The notes: generated by a model not told the origin, from the letters alone. 64,000 nucleotides of DNA from CAKZQX01 sp034436755 (GCA_034436755.1 DAOTVB010000248.1:22604-86603), one strand, 5' to 3'; counted from the first letter of the stretch, positions 47,757 through 56,870 are shown. Numbers and translations: made by a program.

Positions 47757-48092
47757 ATGCCGTACATTACCAGTGTTGAACGAATTGGCATACAGAAGGG
47801 GTTGGGGCAGGGGTTGGAAAAGGGGTTGAATAAAGGGATGGAGAATGTACTGGAAAAGGGGTTGAAGAAAGGGCTGGAAAAGGGGCTGGAAAGGGGTCGC
47901 CGCGAGGAACTACTGGCCGGGATCGCCCTGGCGCTCGACCTCAAGTTTGGCGATGAGGGGCTGGCGCTGTTGCCTGAGATCCGGCACATCAGTGAAGTTA
48001 CCCGGCTGCAGGCCATCCGCGACCAGATCAAGGCGGCCGGCACGCCGGAGGAGTTGCGGCAGGTGTATGCCACCCCGGACGATCCCGCCTGA
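47757..48092 (+). CDS. C-terminal part of a Rpn/DUF4351-type protein (KGLEKGL repeats), possibly re-initiated
   Basis: 111 residues with ATG 47757 and GGAGGAGGTAGAACGG upstream, a very strong ribosome site. Begins MPYITSVERIGIQKGLGQGL, which is the beginning of the last third of Rpn-type proteins, followed by LEKGLNKGMENVLEKGLKKG and similar heptad-like repeats, then a C-terminal LAGIALALDLKFGDEGLALL typical of the DUF4351 tail. The upstream portion exists only as a 25-residue stub. The strong ribosome site suggests this fragment might still be translated alone as a small helical repeat protein. The nuclease core is lacking, so the catalytic function is lost. Confidence 0.65.
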   Translation: MPYITSVERIGIQKGLGQGLEKGLNKGMENVLEKGLKKGLEKGLERGRREELLAGIALALDLKFGDEGLALLPEIRHISEVTRLQAIRDQIKAAGTPEELRQVYATPDDPA

Positions 48093-48131
48093 GTGCGCTC
48101 TGGGGTCTTCGGGGGTAGCGAAACATGTCAT

Positions 48132-48250
48132 GCCAATGTGCCATCAAACCTGCAATCAAGAAGTGGGCGAAGGTCATGAAATCGGTGCAACCCGGCGGCC
48201 GGCAGCAGTAGTTTCGCGTTTTTCGCTCATTTCGCGGTGTTCGTGATCCG
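48132..48250 (+). mobile_element. Fragments of the 124-bp repeat and of the 269-bp MITE
   Basis: CCAATGTGCCATCAAACCTGCAATC at 48132-48158 matches the left end of the 124-bp family, broken after that. At 48205-48250 TTTCGCGTTTTTCGCTCATTTCG then GGTGTTCGTGATCC matches the right half of MITE copy B. Both are truncated and lie in the 240-bp gap before the DsrE gene; what produced the composite is unclear. Confidence 0.5.
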
Positions 48251-48335
48251 GATTTCCATGGTGGGGACGAGCGATGCTGCACCCCCATGCGTTTCAGGCG
48301 GCGGCGTGGTTGCCGCACGCCATGTTCTTTGAACA

Positions 48336-48689
48336 TCAGAACGTCAAGACCTGGTAGTCCTCCTGCAGCAGGGTGCGGATGCTGGGGTGCTCCTCAAACT
48401 CGTTCAGCAGCGGAACCTGCGCCTCGGTCAGGCGGGACTTCACGCCGAAGGCGCGCGCGCAGTAGTGGCATGCTCCGGAGACGGTATTCTCCACGGCGGC
48501 CAGCAGCGGGTGCGCCTTGTGCTCCGGGTCGGAGAGGGTTGCCAGGCCCTCTGTCCCGGCTCCGTCAAAGACCACGCGCACCTCGTCACCCGCCTGCTTA
48601 AACTCTTTGGCCGATTCGAGCGCGTTGACCAGGCGGCCCAGTCCTTCGTGGGTCTCCGTTCCCGCCAGGATTACAATCGCAACTTTCAT
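48336..48689 (-). CDS. DsrE-family small protein
   Basis: 117 residues from ATG 48689, with AGAGGAGG 7 nt upstream. DsrE/DsrF/TusD-type fold, with KVAIVILAGTETHEGLGRLV at the start, the loop VRVVFDGAGTEGLATL and the conserved Cys pair in SGACHYCARAFGVKS. Such proteins move sulfur or persulfide, or act as small regulators, depending on the Cys arrangement; GACHYCARAFGV resembles the uncharacterised DsrE group with a Cys-xx-Cys. No dsr, sox or tus genes are neighbours, so pathway cannot be read. The frame upstream of 48689 (16 residues) has no ribosome site. Single gene, transcribed leftward, like the cyclase at 48863. Confidence 0.85.
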   Translation of the reverse strand: MKVAIVILAGTETHEGLGRLVNALESAKEFKQAGDEVRVVFDGAGTEGLATLSDPEHKAHPLLAAVENTVSGACHYCARAFGVKSRLTEAQVPLLNEFEEHPSIRTLLQEDYQVLTF

Positions 48690-48862
48690 CTCGAAGCCTC
48701 CTCTGGCTGTTTCATCTTGCGCTATTTGGGACACTTCTTACTATGACAGAGGTTGCCGGGTTTGTATGTGGAATAGCTCACACTGTGCGGGATGCGGATG
48801 CGCAGCAGCGCTTTCCTACGGGGGCGGCAGCGGTGTCGAACCGCGTCCCTGGCGGCGATTGC

Positions 48863-51800
48863 TCAGTTCTTCCCGCTCTCGTTTGCGGCCGACCAGACGA
48901 CAACCCGGTTGCGGCCGGACTGTTTGGCCCCGTAGAGCGCCTGATCTGCCCGGTTGATGAGCGCTTCCAGGGTCAACTCTTCAACATCGTTCGCGGTCGC
49001 CACACCCAGACTGACGGAGATGCGGACTTCGTGGGCATCTGCGGAGATGACGGTCTGCGCCAGATGCTGCCGCAGCCGTTCGGCTACCTGCTGTGCGTTC
49101 TTCTCATCGGTTTCGGGTAGCGCCATGATCACTTCTTCGCCGCCATACCGCCCGATGATATCCAGGGTGCGCAGGAGGGAACGGCACTCGTATGCAACCG
49201 TTCGTAAAACCTGATCGCCGGCAGCGTGGCCGTAGGTATCGTTGATCTGCTTGAAGTGATCGATATCAAGCATCAGTAGCGACAACAGATGATCATACCG
49301 CCGGGAGCGTTCAAATTCGCGCTGCGCCAGTTCGAAGAAGGCCCGACGATTGTACAACCCGGTCAGCGCGTCAATCGTCGCCAGATGCTGCGCCTCGGCA
49401 AAGAGCTGTGCATTACGGATCGCAATCGTGGCCTGCTGCGCAAAGAGCGTAAGCAGTTCCGTATTGGCGGGGGTAAACCTGCGCTCCGGATGATCGTCGC
49501 CAATAATGATAATGCCGATCACCTGCTCCCCCGCCAGCAGTGGTACCAGGAGCAGCGTTTTCGCATTGGAACGGTACTGCGGCAATCGCCCGGCCCAGGT
49601 GGGGTAGTTTTCGATAACCAGCGGCCGGCGGGTCAGCAGCACCTGTTCGGTCCCACCCGCTGTTACCGGCTGCCGACTGCCGGTAAAGTCATCGTGCATG
49701 TTGTAGCCCGCCAGGATCTGCAGATCATGTCGCTCCGCATCATAGAGTGCCAACTGCCCGGAGTTGGCGTCAAGCAGGATCACCGACCACTCCAGGATAT
49801 CCCCCAGTAGGGTCTCCAGATTGAGTTCGCCCGTAATTTCATTCATCAGCGTACGCAGCACTTCCAGTTGACGCACCCGCTGCTGCAACGCCGTCTCCAA
49901 CTCTTTGAGTTCGGTAATATCCGTATCCGTTCCCGATAACATTATCGGTGTGCCCGCTGCATCACGGATGACCTGGTAGCGCGAGAGAAACCAGCGAAAA
50001 CCGCCATCGCGGTGGCGCATCCGATACTCGGCCACATCTTCGTCAACCGTGCCCCGGTAGATGCCTTCACGCAGCGCCACCAGGCGCGTGAGATCATTCG
50101 GATGGACCAGTTGTTCCCATGCGTCAACGCTGGTCCACTGCTCATCTTGCGCATAGCCGAGGAGTTGCTTCAAAGTATTCGAGACATAGATCGCATTGGT
50201 CTGGAGATGCCAATCCCAGACATTGACTTTACCGGCAGCGGTTGCGCGGGCATAGCGTTCTTCGCTCGTACGTAAGGCCTGTTCGATCTGTTTTCGTTCA
50301 GTAATATCCTGGACCGCGCCATAAATTCGTACAACTCGTTTGTGCGTTGCATCCCATATGGGATGCAGATAGTTGTTAAGCCAGCGTATCTCACCATGCC
50401 GTACAATGCGAAACTCCAGTGCGCCGGTTGTCTGCCCGGTCAATATCCGCCGCTGATGCTCAGCCATGCGTGGAAGATCATCGGGATGGACCGTGCCCAT
50501 CATTTTGGCCGGATCATTCATTTCGTCCGGCGTCATGCCCAGGATGCGCGTGACCGCGCCCGCCACCCACTCAGGCATCACGGTACCATCGGGGTCAACT
50601 CGCAATGCAAAGGCAAAATCGGATGTCAGGCTTGATACGGCACGATAGCGCTCTTCACTCTCCCGCAGGGCCTCTTCCATCCGCTTACGCGCACTGATAT
50701 CCGTTGCGATGCCGACAATGCCTCTTAGCTCGCCCTGCTCATCATACATCGGTACAACGGTCGTCAGCACATAGAACGGAGTGCCATAGCGCCGCCGGAC
50801 TTGAAACTCGCCCGACCAGGATTGCCCGGCGCGCACCTGGTTCATTATCTCACTGGCCTGTGGGAACCATTCCTCGGTCGAGAGGACATCCAGAACATTA
50901 CGCCCGATAACGTCCGCTGCCGGCCAGCCATATAGCTGTTCCGCCGCCCGGTTCCAGTTTGTAATGGTGCCGTCCACCCGTGAAACCACAATCGCCTGTC
51001 CGACTTCATTCAGCAGTTGCGCCTGGAAGCGAATCTGCTCCTCGGCCTGTTTGCGCTCCGTAATATCGATATAGGTCATCTGTACAGCAGGCTGGCTGCG
51101 ATACGCAACACGCACGGAGAACACCTCAACCCAGCGAACAGTGCCGGCTTTGTGCATAATGCGAAATTCATACCGGGAAGGTTCGTCCTTCCCCGCAATT
51201 CGATTACGTCCGCGGGTTGTCACCATGGAGCGGTCATCCGGGTGGGTTAATGCCTGCACTTCAGCGCTGGTCATTGCCAGCAGTTCTTCGGGAGAATAGC
51301 CGGTAATCTGGGCAGTAGCCGGATTAGTAAAGACGATGCGACCATTCTGGAAAATGCTCAAGCCCTGGAGCGAGTGCTCAACAATAGTGCGGTAGGCTTC
51401 TTCCGTCCGTTTGCGCTCGGTGATATCGCGCGTGATGCTGGCACTCAGGAGTCCGTGCGCGGTCTGTATCGGAAAAATCATCGACTGCACATACCGCTCC
51501 TCGCCATCGGGTCGCCGGGCCGTACGCTCAAGCCCGGCGCTTCCCCAGGATGCCTCTCCCGTATGCAGAAAGGCCAGGGTCTGCGTTTTCAACTGTTCAT
51601 ACACTGCCGGCGTCCGGCACCTCTCCGGGGCAACCTGGAAGAGGACATCCCAGATGGGCCGTCCAAGCGTTTCTTCCGGGCTCAAGCCCATAATCTGCGC
51701 AATACTACGGTTCCACTCGATAATGCTGCCCTGATCATCGGTAAGGATGATGCCATCCCACGACTGCTCGACAAAGGCACGGAATTTCTCTTCACTTATC

Positions 51801-51973
51801 TCGATATCTCGTTCGGTCTGTTTTGGGGCCGGCGTATCAATGCCGGTCAGTGCGGTACATTTCTGCTTTTCTACCTTTTGCGCCTGAAGCTCTTCCTGTA
51901 ACTGGCTAATTCGCTGACGTAGTCGGACATTTTCCGACCGCAACATGCGTGTTGTCCGCGCCTTCCTGCGCAT
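48863..51973 (-). CDS. Diguanylate cyclase with five PAS domains and a GAF domain
   Basis: 1036 residues. A coiled coil (LRSENVRLRQRISQLQEEL) near the start is followed by five PAS/PAC units (each begins like RAFVEQSWDGIILTDD or YRTIVEHSLQGLSIF and ends with ITERKR or ITELKE), then GAF (about 715-865) and GGDEF (about 875-1030). The active site reads RYGGEEVIMAL, GGEE-V instead of GGDEF/GGEEF, a conservative change likely to preserve activity. The inhibitory site RTLD sits 5 residues upstream, so product inhibition is possible. The metal-binding LMLDIDHFKQINDTYGH is present. It makes c-di-GMP in response to small-molecule, light or redox signals at the PAS domains. The HD-GYP regulator at 32.0 kb would oppose it. 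There are no membrane helices. Confidence 0.9.
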   Translation of the reverse strand: MRRKARTTRMLRSENVRLRQRISQLQEELQAQKVEKQKCTALTGIDTPAPKQTERDIEISEEKFRAFVEQSWDGIILTDDQGSIIEWNRSIAQIMGLSPEETLGRPIWDVLFQVAPERCRTPAVYEQLKTQTLAFLHTGEASWGSAGLERTARRPDGEERYVQSMIFPIQTAHGLLSASITRDITERKRTEEAYRTIVEHSLQGLSIFQNGRIVFTNPATAQITGYSPEELLAMTSAEVQALTHPDDRSMVTTRGRNRIAGKDEPSRYEFRIMHKAGTVRWVEVFSVRVAYRSQPAVQMTYIDITERKQAEEQIRFQAQLLNEVGQAIVVSRVDGTITNWNRAAEQLYGWPAADVIGRNVLDVLSTEEWFPQASEIMNQVRAGQSWSGEFQVRRRYGTPFYVLTTVVPMYDEQGELRGIVGIATDISARKRMEEALRESEERYRAVSSLTSDFAFALRVDPDGTVMPEWVAGAVTRILGMTPDEMNDPAKMMGTVHPDDLPRMAEHQRRILTGQTTGALEFRIVRHGEIRWLNNYLHPIWDATHKRVVRIYGAVQDITERKQIEQALRTSEERYARATAAGKVNVWDWHLQTNAIYVSNTLKQLLGYAQDEQWTSVDAWEQLVHPNDLTRLVALREGIYRGTVDEDVAEYRMRHRDGGFRWFLSRYQVIRDAAGTPIMLSGTDTDITELKELETALQQRVRQLEVLRTLMNEITGELNLETLLGDILEWSVILLDANSGQLALYDAERHDLQILAGYNMHDDFTGSRQPVTAGGTEQVLLTRRPLVIENYPTWAGRLPQYRSNAKTLLLVPLLAGEQVIGIIIIGDDHPERRFTPANTELLTLFAQQATIAIRNAQLFAEAQHLATIDALTGLYNRRAFFELAQREFERSRRYDHLLSLLMLDIDHFKQINDTYGHAAGDQVLRTVAYECRSLLRTLDIIGRYGGEEVIMALPETDEKNAQQVAERLRQHLAQTVISADAHEVRISVSLGVATANDVEELTLEALINRADQALYGAKQSGRNRVVVWSAANESGKN

Positions 51974-52281
51974 GATCCTTCCTCTCCATAGCTACGCAGT
52001 TCAGGGCTGCAATGCGTTACTTCAGTGATAAGACATACGTAGACAGGACGTTTGCCGTGGTCCTGCTGCGTCTGTGCATAACGGGGCAGCAGCCGCAGCC
52101 TGCCGACTGAACCGGATCGTCCGGCCTGCGGCAGCAATAGAGCTTATACGTCTTATTCATGAGACCGTAAGCAGTCCCCACCACTCCGGGACAACATACG
52201 GCCCGCAGACAGGGGAACGTAGGCAGAGTCTCAAACGTATGCTGTTCTGAATATATGATGGTATACAAAAGTAGTATGGGT

Positions 52282-52309
52282 ATTATGAGGAAAAAGGAGG
52301 TAATGTCAA
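52282..52309 (-). promoter_or_regulatory. Promoter of the diguanylate cyclase gene
   Basis: On the minus strand: TTGACA (52304-52309), a 16-bp spacer, CATAAT (52282-52287). The -35 is perfect, the -10 differs at one place. A start near 52275 leaves a 300-nt leader to ATG 51973. The remaining sequence of 51974-52460 includes a weak GC-rich inverted string (GCAGCAGCCGCAGCCTGCCG near 52084) and no gene. Confidence 0.6.
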
Positions 52310-52460
52310 GTCCTTGTTTATATAAAAGAACAGCGGTTATATTTGTCACTACTTCAACTGTCGAAGTTGTCTAAAACATATTCCATAAATGCAGGAAGAG
52401 CGAGTTATTTCTCCGAAACAGAAAGGAGCAATGCTGTTGTGTACATCCTGACCACACGCG

Positions 52461-54002
52461 TTACGTTTCGTGAACATACGCGCCACGCAGGCGTTCTACC
52501 TCGACCCCAATACTCGGCTGGTTTTCCGGTGGCGCTTCCAACATACCGACGGCTTGCAGCGGCAGTTGCACGATAAATGTGGTACCCTGCCCGGAACTAC
52601 TCTCGACCTGAATGGTACCGCCGTGCGCTTCAACCGCCAGTCGGCAGAAGGCCAATCCCAGCCCGCTGCTGCCACCCTCTTTCGCCCCACCATCATGCAC
52701 ATACGGTGCAAAGAGCCGCTCACGCAGTTCCGGGGGAATACCCGGACCATTATCGCTAACCGACAGCGCGATGCTGTCCGGCTGCATCAATTCGGCCCGG
52801 AGTATCACCGTCGTGCCGGGGTAGGTATGTTTGAGCGCATTACTCAACAGATTTGCCAGTATCCGGCGCAGCAGGTCGGGATCGGCGCAGAGGGGCGGTA
52901 GCGCGGGCGCGACCGCAAGCTCGATCTGCTTATCGTCACGCCGGGCCCAGCCGCAAAACTCATTGGCAGTGATATCCAGCAGTTCGCCCACATGCACCGA
53001 CTGGTAGTTCAGCGGCAGACTGCCATCCTGAAGCCGTTGCAGATCGAGGATCGCATTGATCAACTGCTGCATCGTGCGGGTCACGCCACGCGTGGTGCTG
53101 ATCAACTCGCGGCGCTGTGGATCCTGGTCATACAGTGCCAGCACATCCAGATAGCCGCCAATCGCCGTCAGTGGACTGCGCAGATCGTGGACAATCAGGC
53201 GGGAGAGTTCATCGCGCGTCTGTTGCAGTTGGATCAGCGCGGTGTGGCGTTCAAGCAACTCGGTGTGCTGGGTGCGCATAACCTGGCCGGCCCAGCGCAC
53301 CATTCCCAGGAGTGCCACCAGCAGGATGCTCATCAAGACGATCGTTATTCCTGCCAGCAAATGCTGCTCCCGATAGAGTTGTGCCAGAAAGGCGCTCAGA
53401 TCCTGCTCAATCGCAAATGCGCCCATAACCTGGGGCGGGGTCCGGGTATCATCCGGCGCGACAATCGGCACATAGGTGATAAGGATATTATTCGTCGTCG
53501 TGCCGTCGGGGTAGACTACCTGGGCAAAGGTCGATTGGGAGTGCCCGGTAAGCGCGCTCGCCAGCGCCCGATTGATTGGCGCACGATCCCGGGCCGCCGT
53601 CCGATCCGGCTCAGTGGCATAGATGCGCTGCCCATCCTGGTTATAGATTGCCAGCCGGCGCACATTGAGACCTGTCAAAATATGTCGCACGGAGGCATCC
53701 AACTGGTCAACGCTGGTTGCCGAGGTCGTATTCGGGTCCATCACCAGATTGGCAAACTGCGCGTAGAGCACATCGTTAAGATGAAGCGCCAGGTTCTGCG
53801 CATACTGTTCATCCTGCCGGATCAGGTAACTGCGGGTACGCCCCTGAATCACCAGGGTCAGGAGCAGGGTGATGCTGAGGATTATCAGGACAATAGCAAA
53901 GCTCAACCGGCGCAAAAACGCAAACGGCAGATGATCGCGTTGGCCGGCGAAGAGCTTGAGGCGCTGGCGCAGCAGTTGGAGAACAATCCGGACGGGGCGC
54001 AT
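52461..54002 (-). CDS. Membrane sensor histidine kinase
   Basis: 513 residues from ATG 54002 (MRPVRIVLQ), with GAGAGGA 5 nt upstream; the open frame extends to 54095 with no ribosome site. Helix 1 (AIVLIILSITLLLTLVIQ) and helix 2 (LLAGITIVLMSILLVALLGMV) enclose an extracellular region of about 170 residues, PAS/Cache-like (LNVRRLAIYNQDGQRIYATE). A coiled linker leads directly to HisKA with SRLIVHDLRSPLTAIGGYLD (His about 270) and HATPase_c: LLSNALKHTYPG (N box), SDNGPGIPPE (G1), SSGLGLAFC (G2). There is no HAMP motif of normal form. The partner response regulator is not adjacent. The gene lies upstream of, and on the same strand as, the diguanylate cyclase, but the cyclase has its own promoter 170 bp downstream of this gene's end. 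Confidence 0.9.
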   Translation of the reverse strand: MRPVRIVLQLLRQRLKLFAGQRDHLPFAFLRRLSFAIVLIILSITLLLTLVIQGRTRSYLIRQDEQYAQNLALHLNDVLYAQFANLVMDPNTTSATSVDQLDASVRHILTGLNVRRLAIYNQDGQRIYATEPDRTAARDRAPINRALASALTGHSQSTFAQVVYPDGTTTNNILITYVPIVAPDDTRTPPQVMGAFAIEQDLSAFLAQLYREQHLLAGITIVLMSILLVALLGMVRWAGQVMRTQHTELLERHTALIQLQQTRDELSRLIVHDLRSPLTAIGGYLDVLALYDQDPQRRELISTTRGVTRTMQQLINAILDLQRLQDGSLPLNYQSVHVGELLDITANEFCGWARRDDKQIELAVAPALPPLCADPDLLRRILANLLSNALKHTYPGTTVILRAELMQPDSIALSVSDNGPGIPPELRERLFAPYVHDGGAKEGGSSGLGLAFCRLAVEAHGGTIQVESSSGQGTTFIVQLPLQAVGMLEAPPENQPSIGVEVERLRGAYVHET

Positions 54003-54211
54003 TGGTCCTCTCCATCGAATGAATGTAGGTGCTATCCGAGAAATGCAACAGGCCGGTGCTTTCTCACCCTTATGAACTGAACTATGGATTGACACTCACC
54101 TGGCTATTATACCAATTCTTGCGCACTATTGGGCCGTTTGACCGGCGTCGGGGCGAAACATCTTTCGCCCCAATCAGGCAACCAGCCAGGAGAGGAACCG
54201 TGAACCATGGG

Positions 54212-54475
54212 TTAGCCGGGTACCGCACCGGCAGCGTTTTGATCGAGGGTTGCCAGGAGGGTCGCCAGACTGGGATTGCCCAGCGAAATAATCTGCCGGC
54301 CCAGGCAGTAGGTGGGGGTACCAAAGACATGCGCCGGTCGCACAACGTCCGGCTGATCCAGGTTAATCACCTCAATCGGATAGTGCGGGCGCAGTTGGCG
54401 AACACTATTCACCAGGGAAAAGGTGAATGCACAGGTTGGACAGTGAGTTGATATGTAGATGCGAAGGGGTGTCAT
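54212..54475 (-). CDS. Small thioredoxin-fold / glutaredoxin-like protein
   Basis: 87 residues from ATG 54475 (MTPLRIYISTHCPTCAFTFS), with GGGAG upstream. The dithiol motif is C12-P-T-C15 right after the first strand, the arrangement of thioredoxin-like and glutaredoxin-like proteins; RPHYPIEVINLDQPDVV is the second strand and FGTPTYCLGRQI the cis-Pro region, with Pro after GT. It may reduce disulfides or act as a small redox switch or metal chaperone. The open frame upstream of 54475 (27 residues) lacks a ribosome site. It lies 113 bp downstream of the four-helix membrane protein gene and 209 bp upstream of the kinase gene on the same strand. Confidence 0.8.
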   Translation of the reverse strand: MTPLRIYISTHCPTCAFTFSLVNSVRQLRPHYPIEVINLDQPDVVRPAHVFGTPTYCLGRQIISLGNPSLATLLATLDQNAAGAVPG

Positions 54476-54588
54476 ATGCGGCTCCCTGGGGTCAGGCGTT
54501 CGGGTTCGTCCAGAAGGCGTAGACGGGCATTCAGGGCACGGGGATAGGATGAACAACGCTGGTCACCCTGCCCCCACGCCCGGCGCGA

Positions 54589-55026
54589 TTACCGGCGCAC
54601 CTGCCATGCGTAGACCAGCCCGGTCACCAGGCCAAACAGCAGATGCCCGACCAGGCTCATCAACCTTGGCGTCTCCAGCGCCGCCGCAAACTGTGGCCCC
54701 ATGCCCATCATCACCGGCATAATCAACAGGGGACCGAGTACCCACCAGACCGCGCCGTAGATCAGACCCCAGACGGCACCCTGACCATAGTTTTCACTGC
54801 GCGTGCCGAAGATCAGCCCAAACGTAGCCCCAATGAAGGCGCTGATCAGCATATGGATCACAAAACCGACCAGTGCCACGTTGCTACCGACCAGCCCGGC
54901 AACCATGGGCAGCATGCCCATCGTGCCCATCATAATCCCAAAGACCACGCCACCGGCCAGACCACCGACAATTCCATACGTCACGCGCTGCGTAACATCG
55001 TTCCGCGTTTGTACTGCTGTAGCCAT
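54589..55026 (-). CDS. Four-helix integral membrane protein of unknown function
   Basis: 145 residues, ATG 55026 preceded by CGAAGGAGGAAACA, an excellent ribosome site. Four membrane helices are visible: VTYGIVGGLAGGVVFGIMMG, VGSNVALVGFVIHMLISAFI, GQGAVWGLIYGAVWWVLGPL and LVGHLLFGLVTGLVYAWQVR. Met is abundant (GIMMGTMGMLPMV, IMPVMMGMG), which is typical of small Gly/Met-rich envelope proteins and could suggest copper or other soft-metal interactions, but no metal-binding pattern is certain. The spacing to the redox protein suggests co-transcription. I recognise similar proteins from Chloroflexota and Actinobacteria but know no function. Confidence 0.75.
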   Translation of the reverse strand: MATAVQTRNDVTQRVTYGIVGGLAGGVVFGIMMGTMGMLPMVAGLVGSNVALVGFVIHMLISAFIGATFGLIFGTRSENYGQGAVWGLIYGAVWWVLGPLLIMPVMMGMGPQFAAALETPRLMSLVGHLLFGLVTGLVYAWQVRR

Positions 55027-55205
55027 TGTTTCCTCCTTCGTTTTACGATTCAGTTCGATTGCGTATACTTACTGTTGATGCTTCGCAGTGTAGCGCAGCG
55101 GTGGCCCGAGAATTGTGATATTCTCTACATAACAACAAATCTATCCAGATTTGCACAGTTTTTGTGTTACTGCCGCAGCCCCGACAGCAGTTTTGAACGG
55201 GAGTC

Positions 55206-55560
55206 CCGGCTGATGACGTTTGCGCAAGTAACCCGGATATGCCCCCCTGGAGTCCCGGCTTGAGCCGGTTGAATTCCTGCCAGGGCCGTGGCCTACTACC
55301 AGGAACGCCTGGACCGGCTGATGACGTTTACGCAAGTAACCCGGATATGCCCCCCTGGAATCCCGGCTTGAGCCGGGTTGGATGCCTGCCGGAGCCACCG
55401 TATACTGCCAGGCACGCCTGGACCGGCTGAAGCCGGGACTCCGATCCAGCGATGTCTGGATTACATGTTCAACATTCATAAGCCGGGACTCCGATCCGGC
55501 GATGTCCGGATTTAATCTTCAGAGTTAATTAGCCGGGACTTCTGTAGACCACTGCCGGAA
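55206..55560 (+). repeat. 108-bp tandem repeat followed by 50-bp repeats
   Basis: Two tandem units begin at 55206 and 55314 with CCGGCTGATGACGTTTRCGC and AAGTAACCCGGATATGCCCC, each ending CGCCTGGA; a third begins at 55422 and breaks off. From 55430 the string AGCCGGGACTCCGATCC returns at 55481 and, shortened, at 55531, spaced about 50 bp. There is no convincing frame; the opposite-strand frame reads repeats and is artefactual. The repeats fill the gap upstream of htpX. A near-copy of the htpX promoter region (TTGCACAGTTTTTGTG) is at 55154. Confidence 0.8.
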
Positions 55561-55595
55561 AACAGACGGCGGAACCCCTCTAATAAAAGATTAAC

Positions 55596-55623
55596 TTTAC
55601 TTGCACAGCTTTTGCGCTATAAT
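55596..55623 (+). promoter_or_regulatory. Promoter upstream of htpX
   Basis: TTTACT (55596-55601), 16-bp spacer, TATAAT (55618-55623). A start about 55630 gives a leader of about 165 nt to ATG 55797, which includes a TTTGTTCTTTGTTCTTTGTT repeat at 55721. Confidence 0.5.
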
Positions 55624-55796
55624 GCTACTCGAAATAGCATTAAGAAAAAGAACTGTATCAAAACATAGTCCTGGCAAACAGTGAACAGAGCCCGCCTGAC
55701 GAAGTTCAGTCGGATAACCTGTTTGTTCTTTGTTCTTTGTTACTCTGTTCTTTACGAAGCTCTGTTGTTTCTGAGCTGAGGAGGATAAATCACACA

Positions 55797-56672
55797 ATGG
55801 AAACCTGGAATACAGTCAAAACTGGTCTGCTACTTGCCGCGCTGACCGCGCTCTTTGTCGTTATCGGTGGTGCTCTGGGCGGGCGTATCGGCATGATCTT
55901 TGCCTTCGGCCTGGCGATTGTGATGAATATGGGGGCCTGGTGGTTCTCGGATAAGCTGGCGCTACGCTTCAGTGGCGCACGTGAGGCCAGTCCCAGTGAA
56001 GCACCCGAACTGCACCGGATTGTCGAAACACTGGCGACGCGCGCCGGTCTGCCCAAGCCGGGCGTCTACATCATTGACAGCGAAACGCCCAATGCCTTTG
56101 CCACCGGCCGCAGCCCGAGCAAGAGCGCCGTGGCGGTGACGCAGGGTATTATGCAGATGCTCAATCGGGATGAACTGTCCGGGGTGATTGCCCACGAACT
56201 GGCCCATATCAAGAATCGTGACACGCTGATCTCCAGCATTGCGGCGACAATTGCCGGCGCAATTGCGATGATTGCCGAAATTGCGCAGTGGTCGCTGATC
56301 TTTGGGGCCTTTACCGGCGATGATGACGATGGCGGTATTGCTGATCTGCTCGGCAGTCTGCTGCTGATTATTGTCGCGCCGATTGCCGCGATGATCGTGC
56401 AGATGGCAATCTCCCGTGCGCGCGAGTTTAGCGCCGATGCCACTGGTGCGCGCATTATGGGCGAGGCTCGCCCGCTGGCGGATGCGCTCCGCAAGATCGA
56501 ACTGGCTTCCCAGCGGATGCCGATGCGGGTCAATCCGGCCACTTCGCACCAATACATCATTAATCCGCTGTCAGGCGGGGGCCTGACCAGCCTCTTCCGC
56601 ACCCATCCCGAGACGGAGAAGCGCATCGAGCGCCTGATGGCGATGAATCCGCGCGATCTGGCCGTGGCATAA
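55797..56672 (+). CDS. htpX: Membrane-bound zinc metalloprotease HtpX
   Basis: 291 residues, ATG 55797 with GAGGAGGA about 9-10 nt upstream; the frame extends to 55737 without support. Two N-terminal membrane helices (LLLAALTALFVVIGGALG, MIFAFGLAIVMNMGAWWF), then the catalytic domain with zinc motif SGVIAHELAHIKNRDTLI (HELAH) and the third ligand Glu in SRAREFSADATGARI. Two more helices (TIAGAIAMIAEIAQWSLIFG, LLLIIVAPIAAMIVQMAIS) separate these. HtpX degrades misfolded membrane proteins and is often heat- or envelope-stress induced. The ending FRTHPETEKRIERLMAM is the family's normal C-terminus. No neighbouring stress operon. Confidence 0.95.
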   Translation: METWNTVKTGLLLAALTALFVVIGGALGGRIGMIFAFGLAIVMNMGAWWFSDKLALRFSGAREASPSEAPELHRIVETLATRAGLPKPGVYIIDSETPNAFATGRSPSKSAVAVTQGIMQMLNRDELSGVIAHELAHIKNRDTLISSIAATIAGAIAMIAEIAQWSLIFGAFTGDDDDGGIADLLGSLLLIIVAPIAAMIVQMAISRAREFSADATGARIMGEARPLADALRKIELASQRMPMRVNPATSHQYIINPLSGGGLTSLFRTHPETEKRIERLMAMNPRDLAVA

Positions 56673-56841
56673 TTCTGTCCGGGATATCTGGATATTCGTA
56701 TGTCGGCATCGACGTGGGCCGGGTCGCCGGTTCACTCACCATACAGCCCCTGCCAGTCTGCCCCACTGGAGCGGATGGGCAGGGGTTCTGGTTTGATGCT
56801 GAACTACCCTGCTGTATCAACTACCGCACCTTCAACTTCTA

Positions 56842-56870
56842 TCGACAACAAACGCATCTCATACTATAAT
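56842..56870 (+). promoter_or_regulatory. Promoter of crtI
   Basis: TCGACA (56842-56847), a 17-bp spacer and TATAAT (56865-56870), close to consensus. A start about 56877 leaves a ~32-nt leader to ATG 56909, which contains GAAAGGAGC as ribosome site. Confidence 0.65.

Noticed and set aside
55141..55479. 112-codon leftward frame with internal repeats
   Set aside because: It just translates the 108-bp tandem repeat (SSRDSRGAYPGYLRKRHQP units), no ribosome site.
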